64,000 bases of DNA. Origin: Vicia villosa. Taxonomy: Eukaryota; Streptophyta; Magnoliopsida; Fabales; Fabaceae. The stretch is from assembly GCF_029867415.1 (NCBI RefSeq), contig NC_081183.1:115109061-115173060 (forward strand), in the 5' to 3' direction. The translations under genes and the position numbers were made by a program. Below the pieces are notes generated by a model. The model was not told where the DNA came from, made no database searches, and worked only from the letters and a program-made list of their open reading frames with translations. This document shows positions 1 through 11,094 of the stretch, in pieces; within the stretch, counting starts at the first letter, position 1, and each line of letters opens with the position of its first letter.

Positions 1-345
1 AAACCAATAATAACATACTAATAATCTCAAAATTAGTAAGAAAAATAATAAAATGGTTAAATGAAGATAAGCAAATGGGCCTATTGGGCCCCAACTTTTT
101 TTTTGTCCTAAAACACACCCCTCTATTTTCTTTTTCCTAAGAAGCAAAAAGAAAAGACCAAGTGCCAATTGGATTTTGAGAGATTTTTGCTATTTACACC
201 CTTTTTAGTTTAAACCAATTTATGCAGGAGTTTTATAGGAGAGCGAGTTTAATAATAGATATATCAAACACTATGGCTCCTAATTTTTAACGCCCTTAAT
301 AAATTGAAATGAGAATCACATCGGGTAAATTTTTGGGGTATGACA
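1..345 (-). mobile_element. Partial Tat/Ogre-type LTR, start only
   Basis: Read on the minus strand, sequence beginning TGTCATACCCCAAAAATTT starts at 345 and runs left off the window. TGTCATACCCC is the usual beginning of Tat/Ogre-type LTRs, and the two other Ogre LTRs in this window start almost the same way. It interrupts the neighbouring LTR fragment at 346-1536, so it looks like a later insertion. No LTR end, primer site or coding region is visible, so the family assignment rests on the terminus alone. Confidence 0.4.
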
Positions 346-422
346 CAATGATATTAATGAAGTGGAGGAAGAAGGAAGCCAAAACAAGCATAAAAAGGCA
401 AAAAAAAGCATTCTACCTCACT

Positions 423-490
423 GGAAATCGATTTCCTACAGAGGTAATTCTATTGAGAAATCGATTTACCTCTGTAGGAAATCGATTTCC
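423..490. repeat. 25-bp perfect inverted repeat with palindromic core
   Basis: Arms 423-447 and 466-490 are exact reverse complements around an 18-nt loop. Each arm contains the self-complementary 14-mer GGAAATCGATTTCC, and the loop contains a partial third copy (GAAATCGAT). Two more copies follow, an exact one at 528-541 and a variant (AAATAGATTT) near 549-562. Transcribed, the arms would form a strong hairpin. Confidence 0.9.
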
Positions 491-1009
491 TGAGTGCAGA
501 GTTCAATTCTGGCGCAAAAAACAGAGTGGAAATCGATTTCCCTCTGTAGGAAATAGATTTCCTGCGCACAGTTTTCAAAAAAACAGCATTATGAACCATA
601 AAACTTGATTTAGACAAACATACAAACACCTTATGATCACAAATCCATTGGAGCACGAATTTTCCATCAAATCACCATCAAATAGGACCAATATAGCATC
701 AAAGATGCATTGAACACAAGCAACAAATATCTACATCTTAGAATTTAGGAATTTACCAATTCTTGAAACAAATTGTTGGAGTAACTTCAAGAACAAGCAC
801 AAAGTGTGTAGATCCTTCAAAATTGGAGATGAACAAACAAAGCAAAGAGAGAAATGTAGGAGGTTTAGTTCAAAATTAGTAAGATTCAATGTGAATCTCA
901 CTAATTCTATGAGAATGAACTTTGGGTGAGGGTTTTGGAAAGGGTGAGAAATGAATTTGCAAGCAATTTTTTGGCTCTCCAAGCTTGAGAAATGAGAGAG
1001 TAGAGACCT

Positions 1010-1019
1010 CTATTTATAG
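1010..1019 (-). promoter_or_regulatory. TATA box of minus-strand LTR
   Basis: The minus strand reads CCTATAAATAGAGG here, a good plant TATA box. It lies about 520 bp inside the LTR that starts at 1536, in the same orientation, and would drive transcription to the left. Confidence 0.5.
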
Positions 1020-1239
1020 GATGGGAGCAAGAGTAGTGGCAATTTGGTCTTTTTGCATTTGGTAATTAACTTGTGTTTAATTGGTGTTTAAATGGTATTT
1101 AAATGGTAAAAATGGTAAAATGGGGTTTAATGAAGGGAATTAATTTTGGTGAGGTGGAAAATTGGTAAAATGATCAAATAAAAAGGTGCCAAAATGATGT
1201 CAAGCTTCCCTCCTTATATTTTTTTGAATTTTGCGCACA

Positions 1240-1274
1240 GGAAATCGATTTCCCATGGGGGTAAATCGATTTCC
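1240..1274. repeat. Second GGAAATCGATTTCC cluster
   Basis: An exact GGAAATCGATTTCC lies at 1240-1253, and TAAATCGATTTCC at 1262-1274. It is the same motif as the hairpin at 423-490, about 750 bp away in the same LTR. Confidence 0.85.
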
Positions 1275-1934
1275 ACCTTCAATTTTCAAAAATTTTTCTT
1301 CTTGCACTGTTTTGATTTTTGCCCGATCTTTTACCTGTAAAATATAAACAAAAGAGACAAAACACATATTTTTTTTTGTATTTTGGTTAGTATTAAACAA
1401 ATAAAAGCTAAAAGTGCTTGATGATTCCCCTCAGAGACAATCACAGTATCAAAGATAGAGCCCCACAATGGTGCTCTTGATTAATGATTAATATGCAATT
1501 GATGTATGATTTTAGGGTCAAAATTGGGATATGACAATGATGTATACTCAAACCACTTCTATGCCCTTCCTCAAGAATTCTCTTTCTCAAATTCACAACA
1601 TCCAGAATACAAACTCGGTAACGACAACTCATAACACCATTCTCATCAATCCGATAGTCACCACCTTTACCTTGATTAATCAATGTCATAATGTCAACCA
1701 ATTTCAAATCCGATTTTTTTGACCTTCTCAAATCTCATCAAAAATACCACACATAAGCTTCAATATACCAAGCTCAACATACAAAGACGTCGCTTCACAA
1801 ACCCAACTCAAATCTCGAAATTGCTCCAACAATTCCAATTCTTAAATCATCAACATAGACATATGCAATGATTTCATACTCAACGCATCAGCTACAACAT
1901 TCGCTTTTCTAGGATGGTAATTCAAACCAAAATC

Positions 1935-2568
1935 CTAATCTCTCAAGAATCTAACCATCTTCTTTACTTCATTCTCAACTCTTGTAGTCACTACGTGCCT
2001 TAATTCTCGACCCAAACAATAATGCCTCGAAAGTTTTAAAACAAACACGACGGCGGCCAACTCTAAATCATGCGTCGGATAATTCCTCTCATGAACTTTG
2101 AGTTGCCTTGAAGCATAAACTACCACTTGCCCTTTTTGCATCAAAACTCCTCCCAAACCCAGCAATGAAGCATCACAATACACCACAAACGATTCCAAAG
2201 GATCCGGCAAAAATCAAAATAGAAGCAAAAGTCAATCTTCTCTTAAGCTCTTGAAAATTCGCTTCACATTGAGAAGTCCAAATGAAAGCTTGACCTTTCC
2301 TAGTCAACAACGTCAACGGTAAAGATAACTTAAAAAATCCCTCGATGAACTTCCTATAATAACCAGCCAAACCAAGAAAACTTCTAATCTCAGAAACAGA
2401 CTTAGGAGCTTCCCATTGAGATATAACTTCAATCTTTGACTGGTCAACAGAAATACCTCCACTAGAGATCACATGGCTAAGAAAACTCACTTCCTTTAAC
2501 CAAAATTCACACTTAGAAAGCTTAGCAAACAACCTTTTCTCTTTCAACACCGACAACACAATTCTCAA
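1935..2568 (-). pseudogene. RT C-terminus and RNase H fragment, element A
   Basis: Minus-strand fragment equivalent to 18753-19385 in element B. It begins where the RT thumb/connection starts ([22 protein letters not shown]) and continues into RNase H ([18 protein letters not shown]). The catalytic RT palm with its YxDD motif is missing. One extra A in the run near 2208-2212 (five A, four in B) shifts the frame, so the fragment is read as two overlapping ORFs, 2173-2568 and 1935-2210. RNase H is also shortened after HYCLG. It is a non-functional remnant; assignment to gypsy RT/RH is secure. Confidence 0.8.
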
Positions 2569-3029
2569 ATGCTCAACATGATCATCTTCACTCTTAGAAT
2601 CAAAACATCCTTATTAGGACATTCCTTCTTCTTACTCGACAAAACAAGTGAAACTCTATGACCATACACTTAGACAAATGAACCTCTTCTCAACAACTCC
2701 TCAATTCGACTCTTAAACTTCTCCTTAGCCGCTTTACACAATACCAAGTTAGTAAGAGAAGTTTATCTCGTCCAATATGATCTCGTTTTCTATCAATAAT
2801 AGATTAAGGGTGATCAAGTCCTCAATTTGTCAATAGACAGTCGAAAATCATAATGAAACATAAACCATCGTTACTAAACTATAATAGTGTTCCTTCAGAA
2901 CTCGCACTCGAAATTACTTAAAACACCAAGATCCAAAATTCCTCTTAAGATTACAATTACTTGCTTCAACTCCAAACAATTTATACCAAAATTCTCATTA
3001 ACTTGTTCTAATGAAAAAAATAAATTAAA

Positions 3030-3224
3030 TCAATTCCCAAAATCTCTACCAAAGATACTCAACAGACAATTCAAACACACATAAGAAGTAGAAACAAAAC
3101 TCATAGCAGGTGTATCAATAACCATACTTCTACGCATACCAGATAACACAAGAATCAACCTCTTAGCACGATCCAAAGAAATAAATGAATACATTGCACC
3201 ACTATCAATAATAAAGCACGTACA
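3030..3224 (-). pseudogene. Aspartic protease remnant, element A
   Basis: Continues in the gag frame after a single UGA at 3225-3227. It carries the retropepsin-type active site IDSGA followed by YSFISLDRAKR, then a linker with CLNCLLSIFGRDF, and stops at a UGA at 3030-3032. That is enough to recognise the protease N-terminal half. The rest of protease and the protease-RT linker are deleted or scrambled. The same segment with the same preceding stop occurs in elements B, C and gypsy-2. Confidence 0.65.
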
Positions 3225-3998
3225 TCAGATTAACTTATCCTTAGTAGTGGTCTTAGCACCAGACAACGAAACTACCCTTCCATTCGCTTGTTCCTTCTTC
3301 GGTTTGTCACACATGGTACTAATGTGACCTTGCTCTCCACAGTTGTAGCAAGTCACCCTCGAACCCGCTCCACAATTAGCAGCTATGTGGCCTGGCCTGC
3401 CACACTTGAAACAAGTAGCAACCTCTTTCTTACACTCAGCAGCACGATGACCTTCAACACCACATCTGAAACACTTAAGTGGAGTAGGAGTCCCTCCCCC
3501 ACTTAGTTCCTTGCCAAAACCAGATTGTTTCCTCTCGATGTCATAAGGTCTCCCACTGGATTGTTCTCTTTCTTGTTTCAACTTTATAAACTCCACTTCT
3601 TTATTTTCACGCACATCTTCTGGAAAATACTTTTCCAAAAATGCATCACGAAAAAGAGTCCAAGTGACTTCAATACCTTCTCTTTCAAATCTTCGCACAG
3701 TATTACTCCACCAATCGTCAGCTTCTTTCGTCAGCATGTGAGTACCCAATTGCACCTTCTGTACATCCGTAAAAATCATTACTTGAAAAATCTTTTCTAT
3801 TTCTCTAATCCATGCATGTGATCTGTCCGGTCCATACTTTCCTTCAAAAGTCGGTGGATTGCACCTTAGGAAGTCTCCAAAAGCACAGAACTCATCCTTC
3901 CCTCCATAACCGGCATTCTCTTGCGGCACTAGTCCAATCGCACCAGTCCACCTCATCACAGCCTCAACATTAATGTCAACATTCCTTCCTGCAGCCAT
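3225..3998 (-). CDS. Gag of Tekay-like element A (internally shortened)
   Basis: Capsid/nucleocapsid protein of a Ty3/gypsy element, about 257 residues from the ATG at 3998 (MAAGRNVDINVEA). An in-frame ATG at 4124 overlaps the primer site and is less likely. The retrotransposon-gag domain (PPTFEGKYGPDRSHAWIREIEKIF, then WWSNTVRRFEREG and LFRDAFLEKYFPEDV) is followed almost at once by three CCHC zinc knuckles: CFRCGVEGHRAAEC, CFKCGRPGHIAANC and CYNCGEQGHISTMC. Family gags normally have a longer stretch between capsid and knuckles, so roughly 100 residues appear deleted. The ORF ends at a UGA that precedes the protease remnant. The frame is open, but function in the shortened form is unknown. 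Confidence 0.8.
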   Translation of the reverse strand: MAAGRNVDINVEAVMRWTGAIGLVPQENAGYGGKDEFCAFGDFLRCNPPTFEGKYGPDRSHAWIREIEKIFQVMIFTDVQKVQLGTHMLTKEADDWWSNTVRRFEREGIEVTWTLFRDAFLEKYFPEDVRENKEVEFIKLKQEREQSSGRPYDIERKQSGFGKELSGGGTPTPLKCFRCGVEGHRAAECKKEVATCFKCGRPGHIAANCGAGSRVTCYNCGEQGHISTMCDKPKKEQANGRVVSLSGAKTTTKDKLI

Positions 3999-4111
3999 TG
4001 TCCTAAAACATCCAACGACCGGCAAACAAACCGTATCGATCGTGTCAGATACAAAAATCCAATACAAAAGGGATAGGAAAACATAAATGACCTGGCCAAC
4101 TGACCGACCAT

Positions 4112-4123
4112 GCTCTGATACCA
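4112..4123 (-). other. tRNA-iMet primer binding site, element A
   Basis: The minus strand reads TGGTATCAGAGC, complementary to the initiator tRNA-Met 3' end. It lies 3 nt from LTR L1, which begins at 4127. This type of PBS is usual for chromoviruses and differs from the tRNA-Arg site of the Ogre elements in the window. Confidence 0.9.
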
Positions 4124-4126
4124 CTA

Positions 4127-4482
4127 TGTAAAACCCCCAATTCTATACTAAACAAATAAGGCATATATTTGCGTAAATCAGAGTAAAAAAGCATGCATCT
4201 CACGAGGGCGTTACACATAATTCAAAATAAAACAAATATTTTATCTTTAAAACATGCAATGGTCATTTCCAAATAACATGGGATTTTAAAACAACATGCA
4301 AACCACAGCGGAATAATCATCTCATCAAATAAATGGTAAAATAGGATGATTCCCATACATCATCCACCATGTCTCAACATCTTGGCTAAAGGCCACACAT
4401 TAACCAAAATAACATATTCAAATACGAATACAATATGAGTAAACAAATATCTCATAATATCGAGTTATAAAAACTTAAAACC
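4127..4482 (-). repeat. LTR L1, first part (interrupted by copia-1)
   Basis: On the plus strand this starts TGTAAAACCCCCAATTC; L2 starts TGTAACACCCCCAATTC. It aligns with L2 from 20945 until copia-1 cuts it at 4482, and continues at 15708. The last five bases, AAACC, are the copia-1 target duplication. About nine differences from L2 are visible in the first 350 bp. Confidence 0.85.
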
Positions 4483-5613
4483 TGTTAGAACAAGATTTGT
4501 TCTGATCAATATTCTTAGTTTTGATGATAACAATGTATATGAATTTTGTATGAGATAATGTGGTACTCTAATACTATGTAATTTCCATTTCAGGAATCAC
4601 ATAAAGAGTATGCACAAAATCAGCGCAAGAAGCACTGACTCAGAAGGTTCAGCATGCAACATCAGAACATGCTCTGGCAAGACATCAGAAGATGGTCAAG
4701 CAGAATCAGAACATGGTCTATGGAAGCATCAGAAGAACATGAGATCAGAAGCAGAAGCACTGAAGTTCACATGGTATCACGCTAAGAAGCACTTCAAGGT
4801 CAGAAGACAAGAAGATTCTCTGCACCAAGCTGTTTGACTCTGATGATATTCAAACGTTGTTTACATAAACATCAGATCAGAAGCAAGTACAAGATGGCAG
4901 GCTACGCTGACTGACAAAAGGAACGTTAGAAGCTATTAAAGGCAACGTCAGTAGACACAGCGAAAGCAAGGCTCGAGGTAGTTGACAAAAGAGTGAAACA
5001 TTAAATGCAATGCTGTACGGATCACGCAACGCATTAAATGCTCCCAACGGTTATCTTCTCAAGTGCCTATATATAGAAGTTCTGATGAGAAGCTGAAAAC
5101 GACACTTTGCGCATACATACAGAAACGCTGTCAAATTCAAAAGCTCTCAAACTTCATCTTCAACCTCACTACATTGCTGTTGTAATATCTTAGTGAGATT
5201 AAGCTTAGACTTTAAGAGAAATATCACAGTTGTGATTATAGCTTTTTAGAAGCATTGTAATACTCTTGAAAGAATTGTTTACATTCATTTGTAAGAACTA
5301 GGGAAGATCAAGTTGTGATCGGATTCTCTAGAAAGTCTTAGAGGGTATCTAAGCATTGTGTTCATAGAGTGATCAGGTTGTGATCAGAATACTCTAGAAG
5401 ACTTAGAGGTTATCTAAGTGGAAAACCATTGTAATCTTGTGTGATTAGTGGATTAAATCCTCAGGTGAGGTAAATCACTCCAAGGGGGTGGACTGGAGTA
5501 GTTTAGTTAACAACGAACCAGGATAAAAATCATTGTGCAAATTGTTTTTATCTTACAAGTTTTAAAGCTACACTTATTCAAACCCCCCTTTCTAAGTGTT
5601 TTTCTATCCTTTA
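4483..5613 (+). repeat. copia-1 5' LTR
   Basis: 1131 bp, from TGTTAGAACAAG to CTATCCTTTA. The canonical terminal CA has become TA; the 3' LTR keeps CCTTCA. A TATA box lies at 5067-5076. The short ORF at 4610-4837 is LTR sequence, not a gene. Confidence 0.92.
5067..5076 (+). promoter_or_regulatory. TATA box in copia-1 5' LTR
   Basis: CTATATATAG about 585 bp into the LTR. copia-2 has CTATAAATAT at the equivalent place (42519-42528), which supports a U3/R boundary just downstream. Confidence 0.6.
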
Positions 5614-5615
5614 AT

Positions 5616-5627
5616 TGGCATCAGAGC
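5616..5627 (+). other. copia-1 primer binding site (mutated)
   Basis: TGGCATCAGAGC, two bases after the LTR. copia-2 has the canonical TGGTATCAGAGC, so this copy carries one T-to-C change in the tRNA-iMet site. Confidence 0.85.
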
Positions 5628-5698
5628 GCCGGTTCTAAGGTGCAAGCACTTAACCGTGTTTAGAAAAGATTCAGGAAGAGAAAAACGCTTAAGTCAAG

Positions 5699-7584
5699 AT
5701 GGCTGGTGAAGATCCAACACATACATCTACATATGGCTCTACTGAGCAACATAATGGAAATGGTAACAATGGTTATACTAGACCACCAGTATTTGATGGT
5801 GAAAACTTTAAATATTGGAAAGATAAACTTGAAAGTTACTTTCTTGGTCTAGATGGTGACTTATGGGATCTTCTGATGGATGGTTACAAGAGATGAATGA
5901 TGATTAAAAGAAGCAATTCAAAAATCATCACAAGTGTAGGACTGTTTTGCTGAATGCTATCTCTCATGCTGAATATGAGAAGATATCTAACAGGGAAACT
6001 GCCTATGACATATATGAATCATTGAAAATGACTCATGAGGGAAATGCCCAAGTCAAGGAGACTAAAGCTCTTGCCTTGATCCAGAAATATGAAGCCTTCA
6101 AGATGGAGGATGATGAAAATATTGAGAAGATGTTCTCAAGATTTCAAACGCTAACTGCTGGATTAAGAGTTTTGGATAAAGGCTACACCAAGGCTGATCA
6201 TGTAAAGAAGATCATCAGAAGCTTGCCCAGAAGATGGAGTCCAATGATGACTGCATTCAAGATAGAAAAGAATCTGAATGAAGTCTATTTGGAAGAGCTA
6301 ATCAGTGCCTTAAGAAGCCATGAGATAGAGCTGGATGCAAATGAACCTCAGAATAAAGGTAAGTCTATTGCATTAAAATCTAATTATAAAAAATGCACTA
6401 ATGCTTTTTAGGCTGAAGAAGAAGATTCTGAAGAATCAGAATCAGAGGAAGAAGATGAACTGTCCATGATCTCCAGAAGGGTAAACCAACTCTGGAAGAG
6501 CAAGTAAAGGAAGTTCAAGAACTTCAGAAGTTCAAAGAAGCCTGAAAGAGGAGAATCTTCTGGAAGCAGAAGATCTGACAAGAAGAAGGTCATTTCTTAT
6601 GAGTGCAATGAGCCTGGACACTTCAAGAATGAATGTCCAAAACTTCAGAAGGAGAATCCCAAGAAGAAGTTTCATAAGAAGAAAGGTCTTATGGCAACAT
6701 GGGATGATTCAGAATCAGAATCAGAATCAGGCTCTGAAGGCGAGCAAGCAAACCTTGCACTAATGGCCACAGTGGATGATGGATCAGAATCTACATCAGA
6801 ATCAGATTCTGAAGAGGTATTTTCTGAACTATCTAGAGAAGAGTTAGTTTCCAGTTTAACATAACTTCTGGAACTCAAGGCTCATCTTAGTATCAAATAC
6901 AAAAAGCTGAAGAAGCTATTTGATTCTGAAACTAAGAAGCTGGAAGTGGAAAATTCTGAACTGAAGGAAAAAGTTTCAAAATTATCCAAAGATATTGGAT
7001 CTCCTTCTGAATCAGAAAAATCCATTCCTAGCCTCAATCATATTCTGAAAGAATATGACTCGAGCTTCAGAAAGTTTTTATCTAGAAGTATTGGCAGAAG
7101 TCATCTTGCTTCTATGATATATGGTGTTTCTGGAAACAAAAGGATTGGCGTTGGCTATGAGGGTGATACCCCACACAAATTTGAACCTGTAGATGATATG
7201 AAAATCACATACAAGCCATTGTATGATCAGTTCAAATATGGCCACTCACATTATATTAGGCTCACCTCACATGCCAAAAGCTTTCATGCTACACACACTA
7301 AGAAGCATGTGACACAACCTAGAAAATATCATGCTGCCAAACCTAAAGAATATCATGCTGTTCCTCCTGTTGTTTATTATGCTAAACCCAAGTTCAATCA
7401 GAACTTGATGAAAACTAACAAGAAAGGACCCAAGAAGTTGTGGGTACCTAAGGAGAAGATAATTTCTGTTGCAGATATCCTAGGCAGCAAAGAAGACAAA
7501 GCACAAAATTTCATGGTACCTGGACTCTGGGTGCTCGCGATACATGACGGGAAAAAGGTCTATGTTCCAAGACCTAGTGCTTAA
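5699..7584 (+). pseudogene. copia-1 gag, broken
   Basis: Gag of a SIRE-type copia element, recognised by close match to the intact gag of copia-2 (43233-45152). It starts MAGEDPTHTSTYGSTEQHNG at 5699. A deletion of roughly 40 bp near 5890 removes the segment after LLMDGYK and shifts the frame, which continues from about 5947. In-frame stops follow at 6409 (TAG), 6505 (TAA) and 6862 (TAA). The CCHC zinc knuckle has lost its first Cys: codon 6595 is Ser, reading SYECNEPGHFKNEC. Acidic Ser/Glu-rich stretches and a coiled-coil-like Lys/Leu/Glu region around 6890-7000 follow. The C-terminus, ending VPRPSA at 7584, overlaps pol, which lies in the next frame. Confidence 0.88.
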
Positions 7585-10500
7585 GTCTGGTGGAGAAGTC
7601 AAGTTTGGAGGAGATCAGAAAGGCAAGATAATTGGCTCTGGAACCATAAGTATTGGTAACTCTCCTTCCATAACTAATGTACTTCTTGTAGAAGGATTAG
7701 CGCATAACTTATTGTCCATAAGTCAATTAAGTGAAAATGGTTATGACATAATCTTCAATCAAAAGTCTTGAAAGGCTGTAAGTCAGAAGGATGGCTCAAT
7801 CCTATTTACAGGTAAGAGAAAGAACAACATTTATAAGATTGATCTTTCTGATCTTGAGAAGCAGAAGGTGACTTGCCTTATGTCTGTTTCTGATGAGCAA
7901 TGGGTCTGGCACAGAATATTAGGACATGCTAGTTTGAGAAAGATTTCTCAGATTAACAAACTAAATCTGGTCAGAGGACTCCCAAATCTGAAATTCAAAT
8001 CAGATGCTCTTTGTGAAGCATGTCAGAAGGGCAAGTTCTCCAAACCTGCATTCAAGTCTAAGAATGTTGTCTCTTCCTCTAGGCCGTTAGAACTTCTGCA
8101 CATTGATCTTTTTGGCCCAGTCAAAACAACATCTGTCAGAGGGAAGAAATATGGATTAGTCATCGTAGATGATTATAGCCGCTGGACATGGGTAAAGTAG
8201 TTAAAACACAAGGATGAGTCTCATTCAGTGTTCTTTGAATTCTGCACTCAGATTCAATCTGAGAAGGAGTGCAAAATCATAAAGGTCAGAAGTGATCATG
8301 GTGGTGAATTTGAGAACAGATTCTTTGAGGAGTTCTTCAAAGAAAATGGTATTGCCCATGATTTCTCTTGCCCTAGAACTCCACAGCAAAATGGAGTTGT
8401 AGAGCGAAAGAATAGGACTCTACAAGAAATGGCCAGAACCATGATCAATGAAACCAATATGGCTAAGCACTTCTGGGCAAAAGCAATAAATACTGCATGT
8501 TATATTCAGAATAGAATCTCTATAAGACCTATTCTAAATAAGACTCCTTATGAATTGTGGAAGAACAGAAAGCCTAACATTTCATATTTTCATCCTTTTG
8601 GATGTGTTTGTTTCATTCTGAATACTAAAGATCATCTTGGTAAGTTTGATTCTAAGGCACAAAAATGTTTCCTGCTTGGATATTCTGAACTCTCTAAAGG
8701 CTACAGAGTATACAATACTGAAACATTGGTTGTAGAAGAATCAATCAATATCAGATTTGATGATAAGCTTGGTCTTGAAAAGCCAAAGCAGTTTGAGAAT
8801 TTTGCAGATATAGATATTGATATATCAGAAGCTGAAGAACCAAGAAGCAAAGTTTCAGAAGCTGAAAGTCTCAGAAGCAAAGGATCAGAAGATCAAGTTG
8901 CTGCATCTTTAGAGAATCTCAGAATTTCTGAAGAGCCAACAGTCAGAAGATCTTCTAGACTCACCTCAGCTCACTCAGAAGATATGATTCTTGGAAAGAA
9001 ATATGATCCTATCAGAACAAGAGCATTCCTTAAGAACAATGCAGAATGTCAATTAGGTCTTGTTTCTTTGATCGAGACAACTTCTGTTGATCAAGCTCTA
9101 GAAGATCCAGACTGGATAATTGCCATGCAAGAAGAACTAAATCAGTTTACAAGGAATGGTGTATGGGATCTTGTTCCTAGACCAAAAGGATTCAACATCA
9201 TTGGTACAAAGTGGGTTTTCAGAAACAAGCTAAGTGAGAAGGGAGAAGTGGTAAGAAACAAAGCCAGACTGATGGCTTAGGGTTATAGTCAGCAAAAAGG
9301 TATTGACTATACATAAACCTTTGCACCAGTGGCCAGGTTAGAATCTATTCGCTTATTAATTTCTTTTGCCACTCAACATAACATCACTCTGTATCAGATG
9401 GATGTTAAGAGTGCCTTCTTAAATGGCTATATAGATGAGGAAGTCTATGTCCACCAACCTCTTGGTTTTGAAGACTCCAAGTCTCCAGAACATGTTTTCA
9501 AACTAAAGAAATCATTGTATGGGTTGAAGCAAGCTCCTAGAGCTTGGTATGAAAGACTAAGTTCTTTCCTTCTGAACAATGGTTTCACTAGAGGACAAGT
9601 GGATACGACTCTCTTCTGTAAAACATCTAAGAAGTACATTTTAGTTTGTCAAATTTATGTTGATGATATTATTTTTGGAACATCTAACGCTACACTTGGG
9701 AAGGAGTTTGCTAAGTCTATGCAGGCTGAATTTGAAATGAGTATGATGGGAGAACTCAAGTATTTTCTTGGGATTCAAATCAATCAAACTTCTGATGGAA
9801 CATATGTTCATCAAACGAAGTATGTGAAAGAACTTCTGAAGAAGTTTAATCTTTCTGAAAGAAAAGAAGCCAAAACTCCTATGCATCCAACGTGTGTCCT
9901 AGGTAAGGATGAGGTAAGTAAGAAGGTAGATCAGAAGTTGTACAGAGGTATGATTGGATCTCTTCTATATTTAACTGCTTCTAGACCTGACATTTTATTC
10001 AGTGTCTGTTTGTGCGCTATATTCCAATCAGATCATAGAGATTCTCACTTAACTGCTGTTAAGAGAATTCTGAGGTATCTGAAAGGTACTACTAATGTTG
10101 GTTTAGTCTACAGAAGATCTAAAGAATACAACTTAGTAGGATTTTGTGATGTTGACTATGCTGGAGATAGAATTGAAAGGAAGAGTACTTCTGGAAGTTG
10201 TCAATTTCTTGGAAGTCACCTGATCTCCTGGTACAGCAAGAAGCAAGCTACCATTGCCCTCTCAACAACAGAAGCAGAATATGTTGCTGCTGGTGGTTGT
10301 AGCACACAAATGCTCTGGATGAAAAGTCAGTTAGAAGATTATCAGATATATGAGAGTAACATTGCTATCTTATGTGATAATACTTCTACAATTTGTTTGT
10401 CTAAAAACCCTATATTTCATTCCAAAGCTAAACATATTGAGATTAAACATCATTTTATAAGGGACTATGTTCAGAAGGGTGTTCTCTCCTTAAACTTTGT

Positions 10501-10603
10501 GGATACAGATCATCAATGGGCTGATATCTTTACAAAACCCCTTGCTGAAGATAGGTTTAAGTTCATTCTGAAAAACATCACTATGGACTTATGCCCAGAA
10601 TGA
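7502..10603 (+). pseudogene. copia-1 pol, broken
   Basis: Protease, integrase, RT and RNase H, all in one frame, +1 relative to gag. The protease active site WYLDSGCSRYMTG starts at 7514. GAG-pre-integrase and the HHCC zinc motif (HRILGHAS, CEACQKGK) and the DD35E integrase core (IDLFGPV, VRSDHGGEF, GVVERKNR) are readable. RT keeps YVDD at 9656-9667. RNase H reads FCDVDYAGD where copia-2 has FCDADYAGD. Stops interrupt the frame at 7769 (TGA), 8198 (TAG), 9278 (TAG) and 9314 (TAA). At 8198 and 9314 the equivalent copia-2 codons are sense (TTC and GAA). The exact start is not defined because pol probably depends on a frame change from gag. Confidence 0.9.
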
Positions 10604-11094
10604 GAAGATGATAAGTTCTGATATATGGATTAGCTCTGAAATGATTTTGTTGTGTTGTAAGAAGTTCTTATGATGGGCAATCAGAAGTTCTGATTTTGTT
10701 ATTACTAACGTTTCATTATCTAAGTTGACTCAGAAATTCTTTTAAAGCAAAACAGCTGTCACCAGCTTTCCAGAAAATGAACACGTGTTCACGCTTTTTG
10801 GACAAGCATGCGTACAGTTGAGGAGACGCCGCCCTAGGTAACTGTGCAAATCATTTCAATTTTATCACTTTATCTCTCCTAACGTCATATCTCATTAAAT
10901 GAAAATTGATGTCATGTTTTTTTGTAATCATTTCTTTTAAAACATATTGCATTATTATTTTTAAATCCACCCTTTTATATACCCATCTTCACATTCATTT
11001 CATCTTTTTACTCTCTCTCTCTCCATTCATTCCTCTCTTTCCTTTCTCATTCATTGCATAAACCCTAGTTCGTAACGAATCCCAGTATATCTCC
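10604..11094 (+). promoter_or_regulatory. Spacer between pol and third ORF, promoter-like
   Basis: 491 bp without a credible ORF. It looks like a plant core promoter and leader: a TATA-like TTTATATA at 10974-10981, a pyrimidine-rich patch including (CT)n at 11011-11024, and the telo-box-like AAACCCTAG at 11060-11068, all within 125 bp before the ATG at 11095. The equivalent copia-2 spacer (57333-57783) keeps the pyrimidine-rich run and AAACCCTAG, with a weaker TATA. Whether it drives transcription is not shown. Confidence 0.4.

Larger units (their letters stand above)
346..1536 (-). mobile_element. Partial Tat/Ogre-like LTR inserted in gypsy element A
   Basis: On the minus strand the LTR starts TGTCATATCCCAATTTTGAC at 1536. 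Immediately to its right, at 1537, sequence matching the internal region of gypsy element B (from 18355) begins abruptly, so this LTR truncates element A. A TATA box on the minus strand near 1010-1019 would put U3 at about 520 bp. The segment holds a cluster of GGAAATCGATTTCC palindromes, annotated separately. No coding capacity is credible here; the short ORFs are translations of the palindromes. The far end is hidden by the next LTR. Confidence 0.5.
1537..4126 (-). mobile_element. Tekay-like gypsy element A, internal region (truncated)
   Basis: Minus-strand internal region of a chromovirus-type Ty3/gypsy element. Reading right to left it holds a primer site, a shortened gag, a protease remnant and the C-terminal part of RT with the start of RNase H. 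It is closely similar to elements B and C. Compared with B it lacks about 500 bp at the integrase/PPT end, cut away by the LTR at 346-1536. The central RT and most of integrase are absent in B as well, so those losses are ancestral to the family and not part of this truncation. Confidence 0.8.

Noticed and set aside
309..608. 99-codon ORF with repeated GNRFP peptide
   Set aside because: The repeats are translations of the GGAAATCGATTTCC palindrome; the opposite strand is open over part of it for the same reason. No start context or homology supports a protein.
3525..3821. Plus-strand ORF recurring in three gypsy copies
   Set aside because: Antisense to gag; recurrence reflects repeat copies.
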